A stretch of DNA of 64,000 bases from Corynebacterium breve (GTDB lineage: Bacteria > Actinomycetota > Actinomycetes > Mycobacteriales > Mycobacteriaceae): the NCBI RefSeq assembly GCF_030252165.1, contig NZ_CP126969.1:1302001-1366000 (forward strand), read 5' to 3'. The notes under the pieces are model-generated. The model was not told where the DNA came from. It saw only the letters and a program-made list of their open reading frames with translations, and did no database searches. Numbering within the stretch: the first letter of the stretch is position 1; each line of letters starts with the position of its first letter. A program made the position numbers and the translations under genes. Positions 56,462 to 64,000 of this stretch are shown here, one piece after another.

Positions 56462-56848
56462 ATGCGCATTAATATTACTTCTATTTACTTTGACGATCAG
56501 TTGAAGGCTCTCGACTTTTACACCGATACCCTTGGCTTTCAGGTCAAGCATAATGTGCCGGTAGGCGACGCACACTGGATCACCCTCGTGTCGCCCGAAG
56601 ACCCAGAAGGAACCGAACTCCTTCTCGAGCCTACCGGCCATCCCGCCTCAAAGACCTTTAATGAGGCCCTTTATGCCGATGGAATCCCCTTCACACAATT
56701 CGCAGTTGACGACATCCAAAGTGAATTTCACCGCCTTCAATCCCTCGGCGTGCAGTTTTCCATGGAGCCTACCTCCATGGAGAATGTGACCTTTGCAGTT
56801 TTCGACGACACCTGTGGCCACTACATCCAACTTATTCAGCAGAACTAA
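56462..56848 (+). CDS. VOC/glyoxalase-family protein
   Basis: A 128-residue protein, M-R-I-N-I-T-S-I-Y-F-D-D, with repeated beta-alpha-beta units. L-G-F-Q-V and C-G-H-Y-I-Q-L-I are typical VOC features. Start at 56462 is the only one with family N-terminus. Overlaps the convergent dsdA by 17 bp. Substrate unknown. Confidence 0.8.
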   Translation: MRINITSIYFDDQLKALDFYTDTLGFQVKHNVPVGDAHWITLVSPEDPEGTELLLEPTGHPASKTFNEALYADGIPFTQFAVDDIQSEFHRLQSLGVQFSMEPTSMENVTFAVFDDTCGHYIQLIQQN

Positions 56849-57971
56849 GTCGTTCCTGCTCTGGCACCATTGATCCTCCGGTCGCCCAGACCACGTGCGT
56901 GCCTGGCAAGTGCGCGAATTGTTCATACGCCGTGAACCCCGCAGCCGCAGACGGCTCAAGGTAGTACCCGGAGGAATGAAAGAAGCGCTCTGCATCGCGC
57001 AGCATCGTCGCGTCGTCGGTGGTAACGCATGCGGTTACCGACCTGCCCATTCGCTTGCCGACGAACCCGCTCGTCCTTCCCACAGCCAGCCCATCAGCCA
57101 CGGTGATGCCATCGAGACCAATGTCTGCGACTGCAATATCGTCGTAGCGCCCTGTGGCGAGGCCCAGCACCATCGAAGGCGCATGAGTCGGTTCGACGAA
57201 ATAGCCGTGGACGTTGTCTTCAAATTCGGTTTTGAGGCCGAAGAGCACACCACCTGGCCCTCCTCCGACACCGCAAGGAAGGTACACGTGGAGCGGGCTT
57301 TCGGGGGTGACCTCTACCCCGCTCCGTTCCAGCTGCGCTTTCAGGCGACGTCCCGCGACGGCATATCCCATGAACAGGTCGGCCGAGTTTTCGTCGTCGA
57401 CGAAAAACGTGTCAGGCTCCTTCCCAGTTTGCCGTGCGATCGCGACCGCGTCGTTGAAGTCACCCTCATGTTCGACGACAACGCAACCTTTCTCGCGCAG
57501 CATGTCTTTCTTCCACTGCTTTGCTTCACGCGACATGTGGACTTCAACGCGAAAACCGATTGCGGCCGACATAATTCCGATGGATAGCCCAAGGTTGCCC
57601 GTGGATGCCACGGTAATGCGGTACCGAGAATAGAAGGCTTGGTCACCAAGTGGGCCACCTAGGTCGTCGGCAAGCTTTAGCACCGTATAGATGCCACCTC
57701 GGGCCTTGATCGAACCTGAGATCGGCAGATGGGAGTCAAGTTTGACCCACATGGAGCCTCGCTGGATGAAAGGGGATTCGATAATCCCGTGGTCTGTGCC
57801 TTCGAAGTGCTCGGCGATCCACGGCGCATGGCGGAGTAGGAGCGCTTCGGCATCGTCGATATCGATCCGCCCGTACTCTAAGTCGGCTTGGGCACTGCGC
57901 CACGAGGTGAGATTCGGGTTTAGCCACACGGTCGGGGTGGCGCGGCGGAGGTCGTCGAGTAGCGGTGACAT
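56832..57971 (-). CDS. dsdA: D-serine dehydratase
   Basis: A 379-residue PLP enzyme. The PLP-lysine motif S-G-S-I-K-A-R-G-G near residue 86, A-S-T-G-N-L-G-L-S and the glycine loop C-G-V-G-G-G-P-G-G are present. Deaminates D-serine to pyruvate and ammonia. It is shorter than E. coli DsdA (about 440 residues), chiefly at the N-terminus. Confidence 0.88.
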   Translation of the reverse strand: MSPLLDDLRRATPTVWLNPNLTSWRSAQADLEYGRIDIDDAEALLLRHAPWIAEHFEGTDHGIIESPFIQRGSMWVKLDSHLPISGSIKARGGIYTVLKLADDLGGPLGDQAFYSRYRITVASTGNLGLSIGIMSAAIGFRVEVHMSREAKQWKKDMLREKGCVVVEHEGDFNDAVAIARQTGKEPDTFFVDDENSADLFMGYAVAGRRLKAQLERSGVEVTPESPLHVYLPCGVGGGPGGVLFGLKTEFEDNVHGYFVEPTHAPSMVLGLATGRYDDIAVADIGLDGITVADGLAVGRTSGFVGKRMGRSVTACVTTDDATMLRDAERFFHSSGYYLEPSAAAGFTAYEQFAHLPGTHVVWATGGSMVPEQERLSSAE

Positions 57972-58062
57972 GTTTCTACTCTACGAGATCGACGTACAAC
58001 GATTCGCTCACGATTCCACTTGGCGTGTTCGCACCGGTCTCGTGGCACGATATGGTGAAACT

Positions 58063-58707
58063 ATGAAACAGAAGACACTCGCGTTTATTTCCGCCCCATT
58101 AGTTGCGGCATTGGTGCTGACCGGGTGCTCGCCAGCTAACGAGCAGCCCAGCACGGCGCCCCAGTCGACGAGCTCGGAGGCTGCTTCCTCAGTAGACTCA
58201 GTAGACTCAGTAGACGGAGCCTCCGATCAGTCGACATCGACCATCGCTTCAGACGAACCAGAGGTCATGCTTGGTACCGCTAACGTCGCCCCTACTTCTG
58301 ACACGACTCCAGAACTAGCAGAGTTGGTAATTAAGGATGTCCGCGTTGGCTCCCACGAAGGCTTCGACCGCGTGGTCTTCGAGTTCGACGGCACCGGCAC
58401 CCCCGGCTATCACGCGGGCTACACCGACGAGCCTCGCCAGCAGGCTTCCGGAATGCCCCTCGAAGTCACGGGCGATGCCTACCTCGAGTTGATGATCCAC
58501 GGCACGCCGATGGGCATGGGAGATCTCGAATCGCCGCTCATCCAAATGGGTCCGATGGACCTGCAAGCCGGAAACGTACAAGGCGTCACTCACGGTGGGG
58601 TATTCGAAGCAGACACGCAGTATGTCATCGGCGTGGACAAGCAGCGCCCCTACTCTGTCACGGTTCTAGAGAACCCGACGCGGGTCGTGGTTGACGTAGA
58701 AAAGTAG
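58063..58707 (+). CDS. AMIN-like-domain lipoprotein
   Basis: A 214-residue lipoprotein. Signal sequence with lipobox L-V-L-T-G-C-S at residues 17-23. A Ser/Thr/Asp/Glu-rich linker contains three V-D-S repeats. The C-terminal domain (L-V-I-K-D-V-R-V-G through F-D-R-V-V-F-E-F and T-R-V-V-V-D-V) is a beta-sandwich of AMIN-like type found in actinobacterial lipoproteins. Anchored outside the membrane; function unknown. Confidence 0.8.
   Translation: MKQKTLAFISAPLVAALVLTGCSPANEQPSTAPQSTSSEAASSVDSVDSVDGASDQSTSTIASDEPEVMLGTANVAPTSDTTPELAELVIKDVRVGSHEGFDRVVFEFDGTGTPGYHAGYTDEPRQQASGMPLEVTGDAYLELMIHGTPMGMGDLESPLIQMGPMDLQAGNVQGVTHGGVFEADTQYVIGVDKQRPYSVTVLENPTRVVVDVEK
58189..58215 (+). repeat. Three tandem copies of a 9-bp repeat
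   Basis: TCAGTAGAC three times, coding S-V-D repeats in the lipoprotein linker. In-frame copies can change by slippage without breaking the frame. Confidence 0.9.
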
Positions 58708-58717
58708 CACACGCGAA

Positions 58718-58754
58718 AACGCACCGCCGCTGAAGTTGACAGTGGCGGTGCGTT
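58718..58754. terminator. Hairpin between the lipoprotein gene and pnp
   Basis: 11-bp arms AACGCACCGCC (58718-58728) and GGCGGTGCGTT (58744-58754), followed on the minus strand by TTCGCG. Sits between convergent genes, so may terminate both. Confidence 0.8.
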
Positions 58755-58774
58755 CGTCGTTAAGCGAACAGTAC

Positions 58775-61051
58775 TTACTCGTCGTCCGAGACTGGAACCA
58801 GGGAAATCTTGCCGCGGTTGTCCACGTCCGCGATCTCGACCTGGATCTTGTCGCCGACGTTGACTACATCTTCGACCTTCTCGATGCGCTTGCCGTCACC
58901 GAGCTTGGAGATGTGGACCAAGCCGTCGCGGCCCGGGGTCAGCGACACGAATGCGCCGAACGCCACGGTCTTCACAACGGTACCTAAGAAGCGCTCTCCG
59001 ACCTTAGGAAGCTGCGGATTAGCGATCGCGTTGATCTTCTCCAGCGCCTGGTCAGCGGCCTCGCCGGAAGCTGCCGACACGAACACGGTGCCGTCGTCCT
59101 CAATGGAAACGTCTGCGCCGGTGTCCTCAGTGATCTGGTTGATGGTCTTGCCCTTCGGGCCAATGAGCTCACCGATCTTGGACACTGGGACCTTCACGGT
59201 CGTGATCTTCGGAGCCAGTGCGCTCATCTCGTCCGGAGTGTCAATGACCACAGCCATGGTCTCCAGGATTGCATCGCGCGCCTCCTTCGCCTGATCCAAA
59301 GCGTCTGCAAGGACCTGGGATGGGATGCCGTCGAGCTTGGTGTCCAACTGCAATGCGGTGATGAACTCAGAAGTACCTGCGACCTTGAAGTCCATGTCAC
59401 CGAATGCGTCTTCCGCGCCAAGGATGTCGGTCAGAGCGACGAACTTTTCCTGTCCATCGACATCGCCGGACACAAGCCCCATCGCAATGCCAGCGACAGG
59501 CGCTTCAAGGGGTACGCCTGCGTTGTACAGCGACAGAGTTGACGCACAAACGGAACCCATGGAGGTTGAGCCGTTGGAGCCCAAGGCCTCCGACACCTGA
59601 CGAATGGTGTACGGGAACACCTCGCGGGATGGGATCACAGGAAGCAACGCACGCTCCGCCAGCGCACCGTGGCCGATCTCGCGGCGCTTCGGGGAGCCAA
59701 CACGTCCGGTCTCGCCGGTGGAGTATGGCGGGAAGTTGTAGTGGTGGATGTAGCGCTTCGACTTATCTGGGTGCAGGGAGTCGAGCTGCTGCTCCATCTT
59801 CAGCATGTCCAGGGTGGTCACGCCGAGGATCTGGGTCTCGCCACGCTCAAACAGTGCGGAACCGTGGGCGCGTGGGATGAGTTCAACCTCGACGCCGAGA
59901 TCGCGGATGTCGGTGGTACCACGGCCGTCGATGCGGTAGCCCTCTGCAAGGATCTTGCCACGAACAACGTCCTTCATCACAGCGTTGAAAGCAGCGCGAA
60001 TCTGCTTCTCGGCGGCGTCGTCGTCAAGCTCGTCTTCAAAGTCGTCGACAAGATCGTCAACGATCTTTTCCATGTAGGCGTTGGAAGCGTCTTCGCGTTC
60101 CTGCTTGCCCGCGATGGTCATGATCTCGGAGAGCTTCTTGCGCGCCTTCTTGTCAACCTTCTTGTACACCTCGTCGATGTACGGAGGGAACAGTGGGAAC
60201 TCTTGCGTTTCCTTCGCGGTGCGCTCTGCCAGACCAGCCTGGGCCTCGCACAAAGTCTTGATGAATGGCTTCGCAGCTTCCAAGCCCTCGGAGACGGTGG
60301 ACTCCGTCGGCGCGGGTGCACCGTTCTTGATTTGCTCGACAACATTGTTGCCTGCGCCAGCCTCGACCATCATGATCGCTACATCGTCAACGGTCTTTCC
60401 ACCACGCTTACGAGTAACCATACGACCGGCGACAACCATCTCGAACAGCGCACGCTCGTGCTGCTCGTGGTTAGGGAATGCAACCCACTGGCCTTCTGGG
60501 TGCTTGTCGTCAGCGATCAACGCGATGCGTACACCGCCAACGGCGCCAGAAACAGGCAGACCCGACAGCTGGGTCGCGGCCGATGCACCATTGATAGCGA
60601 CAACGTCGTAGTAGTCCTCTGGGTTCATCGACATAACCGTGATGACAACCTGGACTTCGTTGCGCAGGCCCTTGACAAAGGTCGGGCGCAACGGGCGGTC
60701 AATCAAGCGACAAGCAAGGATTGCCTCGGTAGACGGGCGACCTTCGCGGCGGAAGAAACCACCCGGGATGCTTCCGGCTGCATACATGCGCTCTTCAACA
60801 TCAACGGTCAGCGGGAAGAAATCGAAACCTTCCCGAGGATTGTTCGATGCTGTGGTGGTAGCCAGCAGCATGGTGTCGTCGTCAAGGTAGGTGGTGACGG
60901 AGCCGTCAGCCTGGCGTGCTAGCTGTCCGGTTTCAAAGCGGATGGTACGGGTACCGAAGTCGCCATTGTCGATCGTTGCAATTGCTTCGGTGATTCCAAA
61001 GTCGTCGTATTCTGCGAATTCAACGGAGTTTTGGGGGGTGTGCTTACTCAA
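58775..61051 (-). CDS. pnp: Polynucleotide phosphorylase / guanosine pentaphosphate synthase
   Basis: A 758-residue PNPase with two RNase PH domains (about residues 35-165 and 375-600), a KH domain ([11 protein letters not shown] near residue 640) and an S1 domain ([17 protein letters not shown] near residue 715). It degrades RNA 3' to 5' by phosphorolysis. Its start is 301 bp downstream of the rpsO stop. Confidence 0.96.
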   Translation of the reverse strand: MSKHTPQNSVEFAEYDDFGITEAIATIDNGDFGTRTIRFETGQLARQADGSVTTYLDDDTMLLATTTASNNPREGFDFFPLTVDVEERMYAAGSIPGGFFRREGRPSTEAILACRLIDRPLRPTFVKGLRNEVQVVITVMSMNPEDYYDVVAINGASAATQLSGLPVSGAVGGVRIALIADDKHPEGQWVAFPNHEQHERALFEMVVAGRMVTRKRGGKTVDDVAIMMVEAGAGNNVVEQIKNGAPAPTESTVSEGLEAAKPFIKTLCEAQAGLAERTAKETQEFPLFPPYIDEVYKKVDKKARKKLSEIMTIAGKQEREDASNAYMEKIVDDLVDDFEDELDDDAAEKQIRAAFNAVMKDVVRGKILAEGYRIDGRGTTDIRDLGVEVELIPRAHGSALFERGETQILGVTTLDMLKMEQQLDSLHPDKSKRYIHHYNFPPYSTGETGRVGSPKRREIGHGALAERALLPVIPSREVFPYTIRQVSEALGSNGSTSMGSVCASTLSLYNAGVPLEAPVAGIAMGLVSGDVDGQEKFVALTDILGAEDAFGDMDFKVAGTSEFITALQLDTKLDGIPSQVLADALDQAKEARDAILETMAVVIDTPDEMSALAPKITTVKVPVSKIGELIGPKGKTINQITEDTGADVSIEDDGTVFVSAASGEAADQALEKINAIANPQLPKVGERFLGTVVKTVAFGAFVSLTPGRDGLVHISKLGDGKRIEKVEDVVNVGDKIQVEIADVDNRGKISLVPVSDDE

Positions 61052-61352
61052 GTGTGCCCTTTCGTTGGGTCAATCCCGGCGATCTTCGGTGCCGCCGACG
61101 TGATGAACTTTCGTAACGCGAGCCATTTTATCAGTCCGCACGGCGTTTGCACAGTTCAAACAATATGACCCCATGGGTTTCAACGTCACTCACGGACATT
61201 CTCGTTCAGCGGATCGAATAGTCGGAGTGAAACTAGCGTCGGCTCGCGGTATTTGCGCCGAGCACTCCCGAAAAGCACGAGGTCCGTTGTGAGGACGCAA
61301 AAATCCCGCCCTGTTGCCAGGACGGGATTGGGATCGAAAAGCTGCGCTGAGC
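61052..61352. other. Gap between rpsO and pnp
   Basis: 301 bp without a gene. It contains the rpsO terminator (61302-61329) and the leader of pnp (minus strand). No other element was recognised. Confidence 0.6.
61302..61329 (-). terminator. Terminator after rpsO
   Basis: Arms around AATCCCGCCCTG and CAGGACGGGATT with a TTGC loop; minus-strand reading is followed by TTTTG. It lies 24 bp past the rpsO stop. Confidence 0.8.
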
Positions 61353-61622
61353 TTATCGACGAAGACCCAGGCGCGCGATCAGATCACGGTAACGCTCGAC
61401 GTTGTTGTCTGCCAGGTACTTCAGCAGGCCACGACGACGACCGACGAGCAGCAGCAGGCCACGACGGGAGTGGTGGTCGTGCTTGTGGAACTTCAGGTGC
61501 TCGGTGAGGTTGTTGATGCGGTAGGTCAGCAGTGCGACCTGTGCTTCTGGGGAACCGGTGTCGGTCTCGTGAAGACCGAACTCCTTCAAGATTTCAGATT
61601 TCTTCTCGGTGGTCAGTGCCAT
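61353..61622 (-). CDS. rpsO: 30S ribosomal protein S15
   Basis: An 89-residue S15 starting [12 protein letters not shown] at 61622, with GGAGAC upstream. The family signature [18 protein letters not shown] and [12 protein letters not shown] are intact. Binds 16S rRNA in 30S assembly. Confidence 0.97.
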   Translation of the reverse strand: MALTTEKKSEILKEFGLHETDTGSPEAQVALLTYRINNLTEHLKFHKHDHHSRRGLLLLVGRRRGLLKYLADNNVERYRDLIARLGLRR

Positions 61623-61766
61623 CGGAGTCTCCTTGTTTGTTTCAGTCCGCATTCTTCGGAATGGCTTTAGACTGACTGCTGCGAACCACAGTCATCGGTG
61701 TTAAAAGCCTCACGAGACTTTACGCGACGCGGACTGAGAACTCCAAATCGCTGACCTTGGCCTCCA

Positions 61767-62723
61767 CTAAGCCTTCGCGGAAGCCAGCGCGGTCAGGCGC
61801 TGCATGAACTCGCCCAGGAAACGCTGGACATCAACACCGACTGCAACCTTGGCGGTCTTCACCGGATCGTTCAAGCGCTCTTCGTCAGCGATGGTGCGAC
61901 CTCGGGTGCAGCCGTCGACCTCTGTCTTCATGTTGATGTCGATGGTGGTAACCAACGAGGGATCCACCGCAACCGCCACGGCTAACGGGTCGTGCAAGCC
62001 GCAACCACCCAGGTGAGGCGCAGTGGTCTCATATGCCTTGATGTAGTAGTCGGTAGCGTCCGCGAGGAAGGTGCCACCAGGGGTGCCGAGCTCGCGCCAC
62101 TGGGTGGTCTCCTTGGTGGTAAGCAGAGTCTGCAGGGTGACATCAAGACCGATCATGGTCACGTCCTGGGCCCGACGGAAGAGTAGGTTGGTCGCTTCAG
62201 GGTCTTGGTTCACGTTTGCTTCGGCCCACGCGGAAACGTTGCCCGGTGCGGTCAGGGCTCCGCCCATCATCACGATGTGGGCGTTTTTGGCAAAGTCTTC
62301 GTCCGCTTCGATGGCTGCCGCGATGGTGGTCGACGGGCCAGTTGGTACGATCACGAGGTCGTCGCCGTACTTACGCACTGATTCGACTAGGAAATCCACC
62401 GCGGACTTCTTTTCTGCATGGCGCTTCGGCTCAGGAAGTACTGCCTCGCCGATCCCGTTGGTGCCGTGGATGAACTCGGAGATCTCTAATACTTCGAACG
62501 AATCACGCTTGCGCGCGTGATCTGGGCCTGCAAACACGGGAACATCATCGCGGCCAAAGAGCTCCAAGATGGCTAGTGAGTTACGCACTCCCGTCTCCAC
62601 CAAGACATTGCCGTACGTGCCGGTAACTCCGATCACCTCTAGTTCGTCGGAGCCCAACGCGTATGCAAGCGCCAGAGCATCGTCGATACCAGTATCCAGA
62701 TCCAAAATGATCTTGCGGGCCAT
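61767..62723 (-). CDS. Nucleoside hydrolase (IunH family)
   Basis: A 318-residue enzyme. The calcium motif D-L-D-T-G-I-D-D-A-L-A is at residues 7-17, and the C-terminal H-D-P-L-A-V-A is present. Hydrolyses ribonucleosides to base and ribose for salvage. Located between ribF and rpsO on the same strand. Confidence 0.9.
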   Translation of the reverse strand: MARKIILDLDTGIDDALALAYALGSDELEVIGVTGTYGNVLVETGVRNSLAILELFGRDDVPVFAGPDHARKRDSFEVLEISEFIHGTNGIGEAVLPEPKRHAEKKSAVDFLVESVRKYGDDLVIVPTGPSTTIAAAIEADEDFAKNAHIVMMGGALTAPGNVSAWAEANVNQDPEATNLLFRRAQDVTMIGLDVTLQTLLTTKETTQWRELGTPGGTFLADATDYYIKAYETTAPHLGGCGLHDPLAVAVAVDPSLVTTIDINMKTEVDGCTRGRTIADEERLNDPVKTAKVAVGVDVQRFLGEFMQRLTALASAKA

Positions 62724-62778
62724 AAAAGAATCTCCTTGAAATGAAAAGTAGAAATGCGCCTTACACTGTAGACCCGGT

Positions 62779-63747
62779 TCAGGAATTCAGCTGAAGGATC
62801 TTGCGAGTCGTTGCCACATCGTTAGCCATGTTGACCAAAAGATCGTCGACGGAGTTGAACTTCACCATGTCACGAACCTTTTCCACAAATTCAACGGTTG
62901 CGATACGGCCGTACAGGTCGGCATCTTGGTCCAAGATAAACGATTCCACGGACCGCTGATTGTCCCCGAAAGTCGGGTTGGTGCCGATCGAAATCGCCGC
63001 GGGATAGCGCACGCCTGGTTCCATATCGCCATCCAGCTCGCCTTCATCCACTACGGTAAACCAGCCTGCGTAGACGCCATCGCCTGGAAGTGCTTCCGCT
63101 TCGTCAAAGTATTGGTTAGCTGTCGGGTAGCCCAGCTCTTTGCCACCACGGCCAGCCCCTCGCTCGATCTCAGAAGTCACGCTGAAACGACGCCCGAGGG
63201 CTTCCGCTGCACCGCGCACGTCGCCCGCGGTGAGGTCGTTTCGAATATTCGTGGAACACACGCGCACGCCATCGTCGACAAGCAACTCGACGATGGTCAC
63301 GCCCACACCGTACTGCTCCCCCAACGACTCCATGGTCTGGGACGTACCCAACCCACCGGCGCCAAAAGTGAAGTTCTGCCCGACCAACACGTGTTTCGCA
63401 TTAAGCTTGTCGACGATCACGTTGCGGAAGTAATCCTGCGGACTCTCCCCTGCGAGCTCCTCAGTGAAATCGATGATCAGCAGGTGATCGACGCCCAACT
63501 CGGCAACGAGATCCGCACGCTCTGCTGGAGTTGCCAGCATCGTCGGGGTGCGCTCCGGGGCGAAAACGGCAACTGGGTGCGGATCGAATGTCATCAGCAC
63601 ACACGGCACGTCAAGGTCGCGTGCTTTTTCTACCGCGTTGGTGATCAGCCGCTGATGACCGCGGTGAACACCGTCGAAAACACCGATGGTGACCACAGTT
63701 CCCTTTTCTAAAGCGGGAACTGAATCTAGTCCATACCAAATATCCAC
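62779..63747 (-). CDS. ribF: Bifunctional riboflavin kinase/FAD synthetase
   Basis: A 322-residue RibF beginning with GTG at 63747 ([11 protein letters not shown]). F-D-G-V-H-R-G-H-Q is the FAD synthetase nucleotidyl motif and L-G-Y-P-T-A-N opens the riboflavin kinase domain. The longer frame to 63981 overlaps truB. Makes FMN and FAD. Divergent from truB across 30 bp. Confidence 0.94.
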   Translation of the reverse strand: MDIWYGLDSVPALEKGTVVTIGVFDGVHRGHQRLITNAVEKARDLDVPCVLMTFDPHPVAVFAPERTPTMLATPAERADLVAELGVDHLLIIDFTEELAGESPQDYFRNVIVDKLNAKHVLVGQNFTFGAGGLGTSQTMESLGEQYGVGVTIVELLVDDGVRVCSTNIRNDLTAGDVRGAAEALGRRFSVTSEIERGAGRGGKELGYPTANQYFDEAEALPGDGVYAGWFTVVDEGELDGDMEPGVRYPAAISIGTNPTFGDNQRSVESFILDQDADLYGRIATVEFVEKVRDMVKFNSVDDLLVNMANDVATTRKILQLNS

Positions 63748-63777
63748 ACCGTAAAGAGTACGGCATACTTGATATTT

Positions 63778-64000
63778 ATGACCGATCCCCTTCATCAATC
63801 CGGAATCGTCGTCGTGGACAAGCCACAAGGTATGACAAGCCACGACGTCGTCGCCCGTCTGCGCCGCTTCTTCTCTACCCGCAAAGTGGGCCACGCTGGA
63901 ACTTTGGACCCAATGGCCACTGGCGTGCTCGTCGCAGGTATCGGTCGTGGCACTAAGCTTCTCGCTCACTTTGTTGCCCATGACAAGGTCTACGCTGCGA
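63778..64000 (+). CDS. truB: tRNA pseudouridine(55) synthase TruB, 3' end outside window
   Basis: 74 codons are visible: [16 protein letters not shown] and [14 protein letters not shown]. The catalytic Asp is in G-T-L-D-P. The protein normally runs about 300 residues. Isomerises U55 of tRNA. Confidence 0.95.
   Translation, partial: MTDPLHQSGIVVVDKPQGMTSHDVVARLRRFFSTRKVGHAGTLDPMATGVLVAGIGRGTKLLAHFVAHDKVYAA

Noticed and set aside
57691-58062. Upstream in-frame extension of the lipoprotein gene
   Set aside because: The start at 58063 gives a clean signal peptide with lipobox; the extension overlaps dsdA.
59669-60922. A 417-codon open frame on the plus strand inside pnp
   Set aside because: It is antisense to the intact pnp coding region. 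Its translation is low-complexity and lacks any domain.

Overview
The window is a chromosomal segment of a Corynebacterium species. I infer this from gene order as I remember it for C. glutamicum and C. diphtheriae: oxyR/hrpA/nrdR/divS/lexA/sugR/pts, then miaA/miaB/recX/recA, bioYMN, pspA/clgR/cinA/pgsA, ftsK/rnj/dapA/thyX/dapB, and pnp/rpsO/ribF/truB. A DtxR-type iron box and LexA-type SOS motifs agree with this. The species cannot be fixed from the sequence alone.

Layout. 1-5.4 kb: the C-terminal part of a superfamily II RNA helicase, a small TPR-like protein, an Lrp/AsnC regulator divergent from a D-amino-acid dehydrogenase, an unrecognised 362-residue protein and a PH-domain protein. 5.4-7.8 kb: the peroxide-defence genes ahpD and ahpC, divergent from an oxyR-type LysR regulator. 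7.8-10 kb: two tandem paralogous membrane proteins with Pro/Gln-rich N-termini. 10-16 kb: hrpA, nrdR, and divS divergent from lexA. 16-20.3 kb: a DeoR regulator (sugR-like), 1-phosphofructokinase, fructose EIIABC and HPr. 20.3-25.7 kb: a leftward run of feoA, feoB (broken by one base), a feoC-like gene, hflX and uraA, with a DtxR box in front. 25.8-31.8 kb: a Cys/Gly-tailed protein, a small membrane protein, miaA, a LigB-like protein, a DUF349 protein, a GNAT acetyltransferase and a four-helix membrane protein. 31.9-37.5 kb: miaB, recX, recA, a DUF3046 gene and the biotin transporter bioYMN.

37,536-43,113 is a complete Tn552-family transposon of 5,578 bp. It has 48-bp imperfect terminal inverted repeats (36 of 48 positions match) and an 8-bp target duplication, GACTAGCC. 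It encodes a serine resolvase, a DDE transposase and a TniB/p271-like ATPase. Its cargo is a TmrB-like (tunicamycin-resistance family) P-loop protein, a second P-loop kinase, and a beta-lactamase-related serine hydrolase broken by a one-base frameshift. It landed on the bioN stop codon and separated bioN from a terminator that bioN probably shared with pspA.

43.2-51.7 kb: pspA, clgR, cinA and pgsA (envelope-stress cluster), a YciI protein, a TerC transporter behind a yybP-ykoY manganese riboswitch, a DinB-fold protein, ftsK and a TIGR03085-type protein. 51.8-58.7 kb: rnj, dapA, thyX and dapB (RNA decay, lysine/DAP and dTMP synthesis), a VOC protein, D-serine dehydratase and a lipoprotein. 58.8-64 kb: pnp, rpsO, a nucleoside hydrolase, ribF and the first 74 codons of truB. 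No rRNA, tRNA or CRISPR array was seen.
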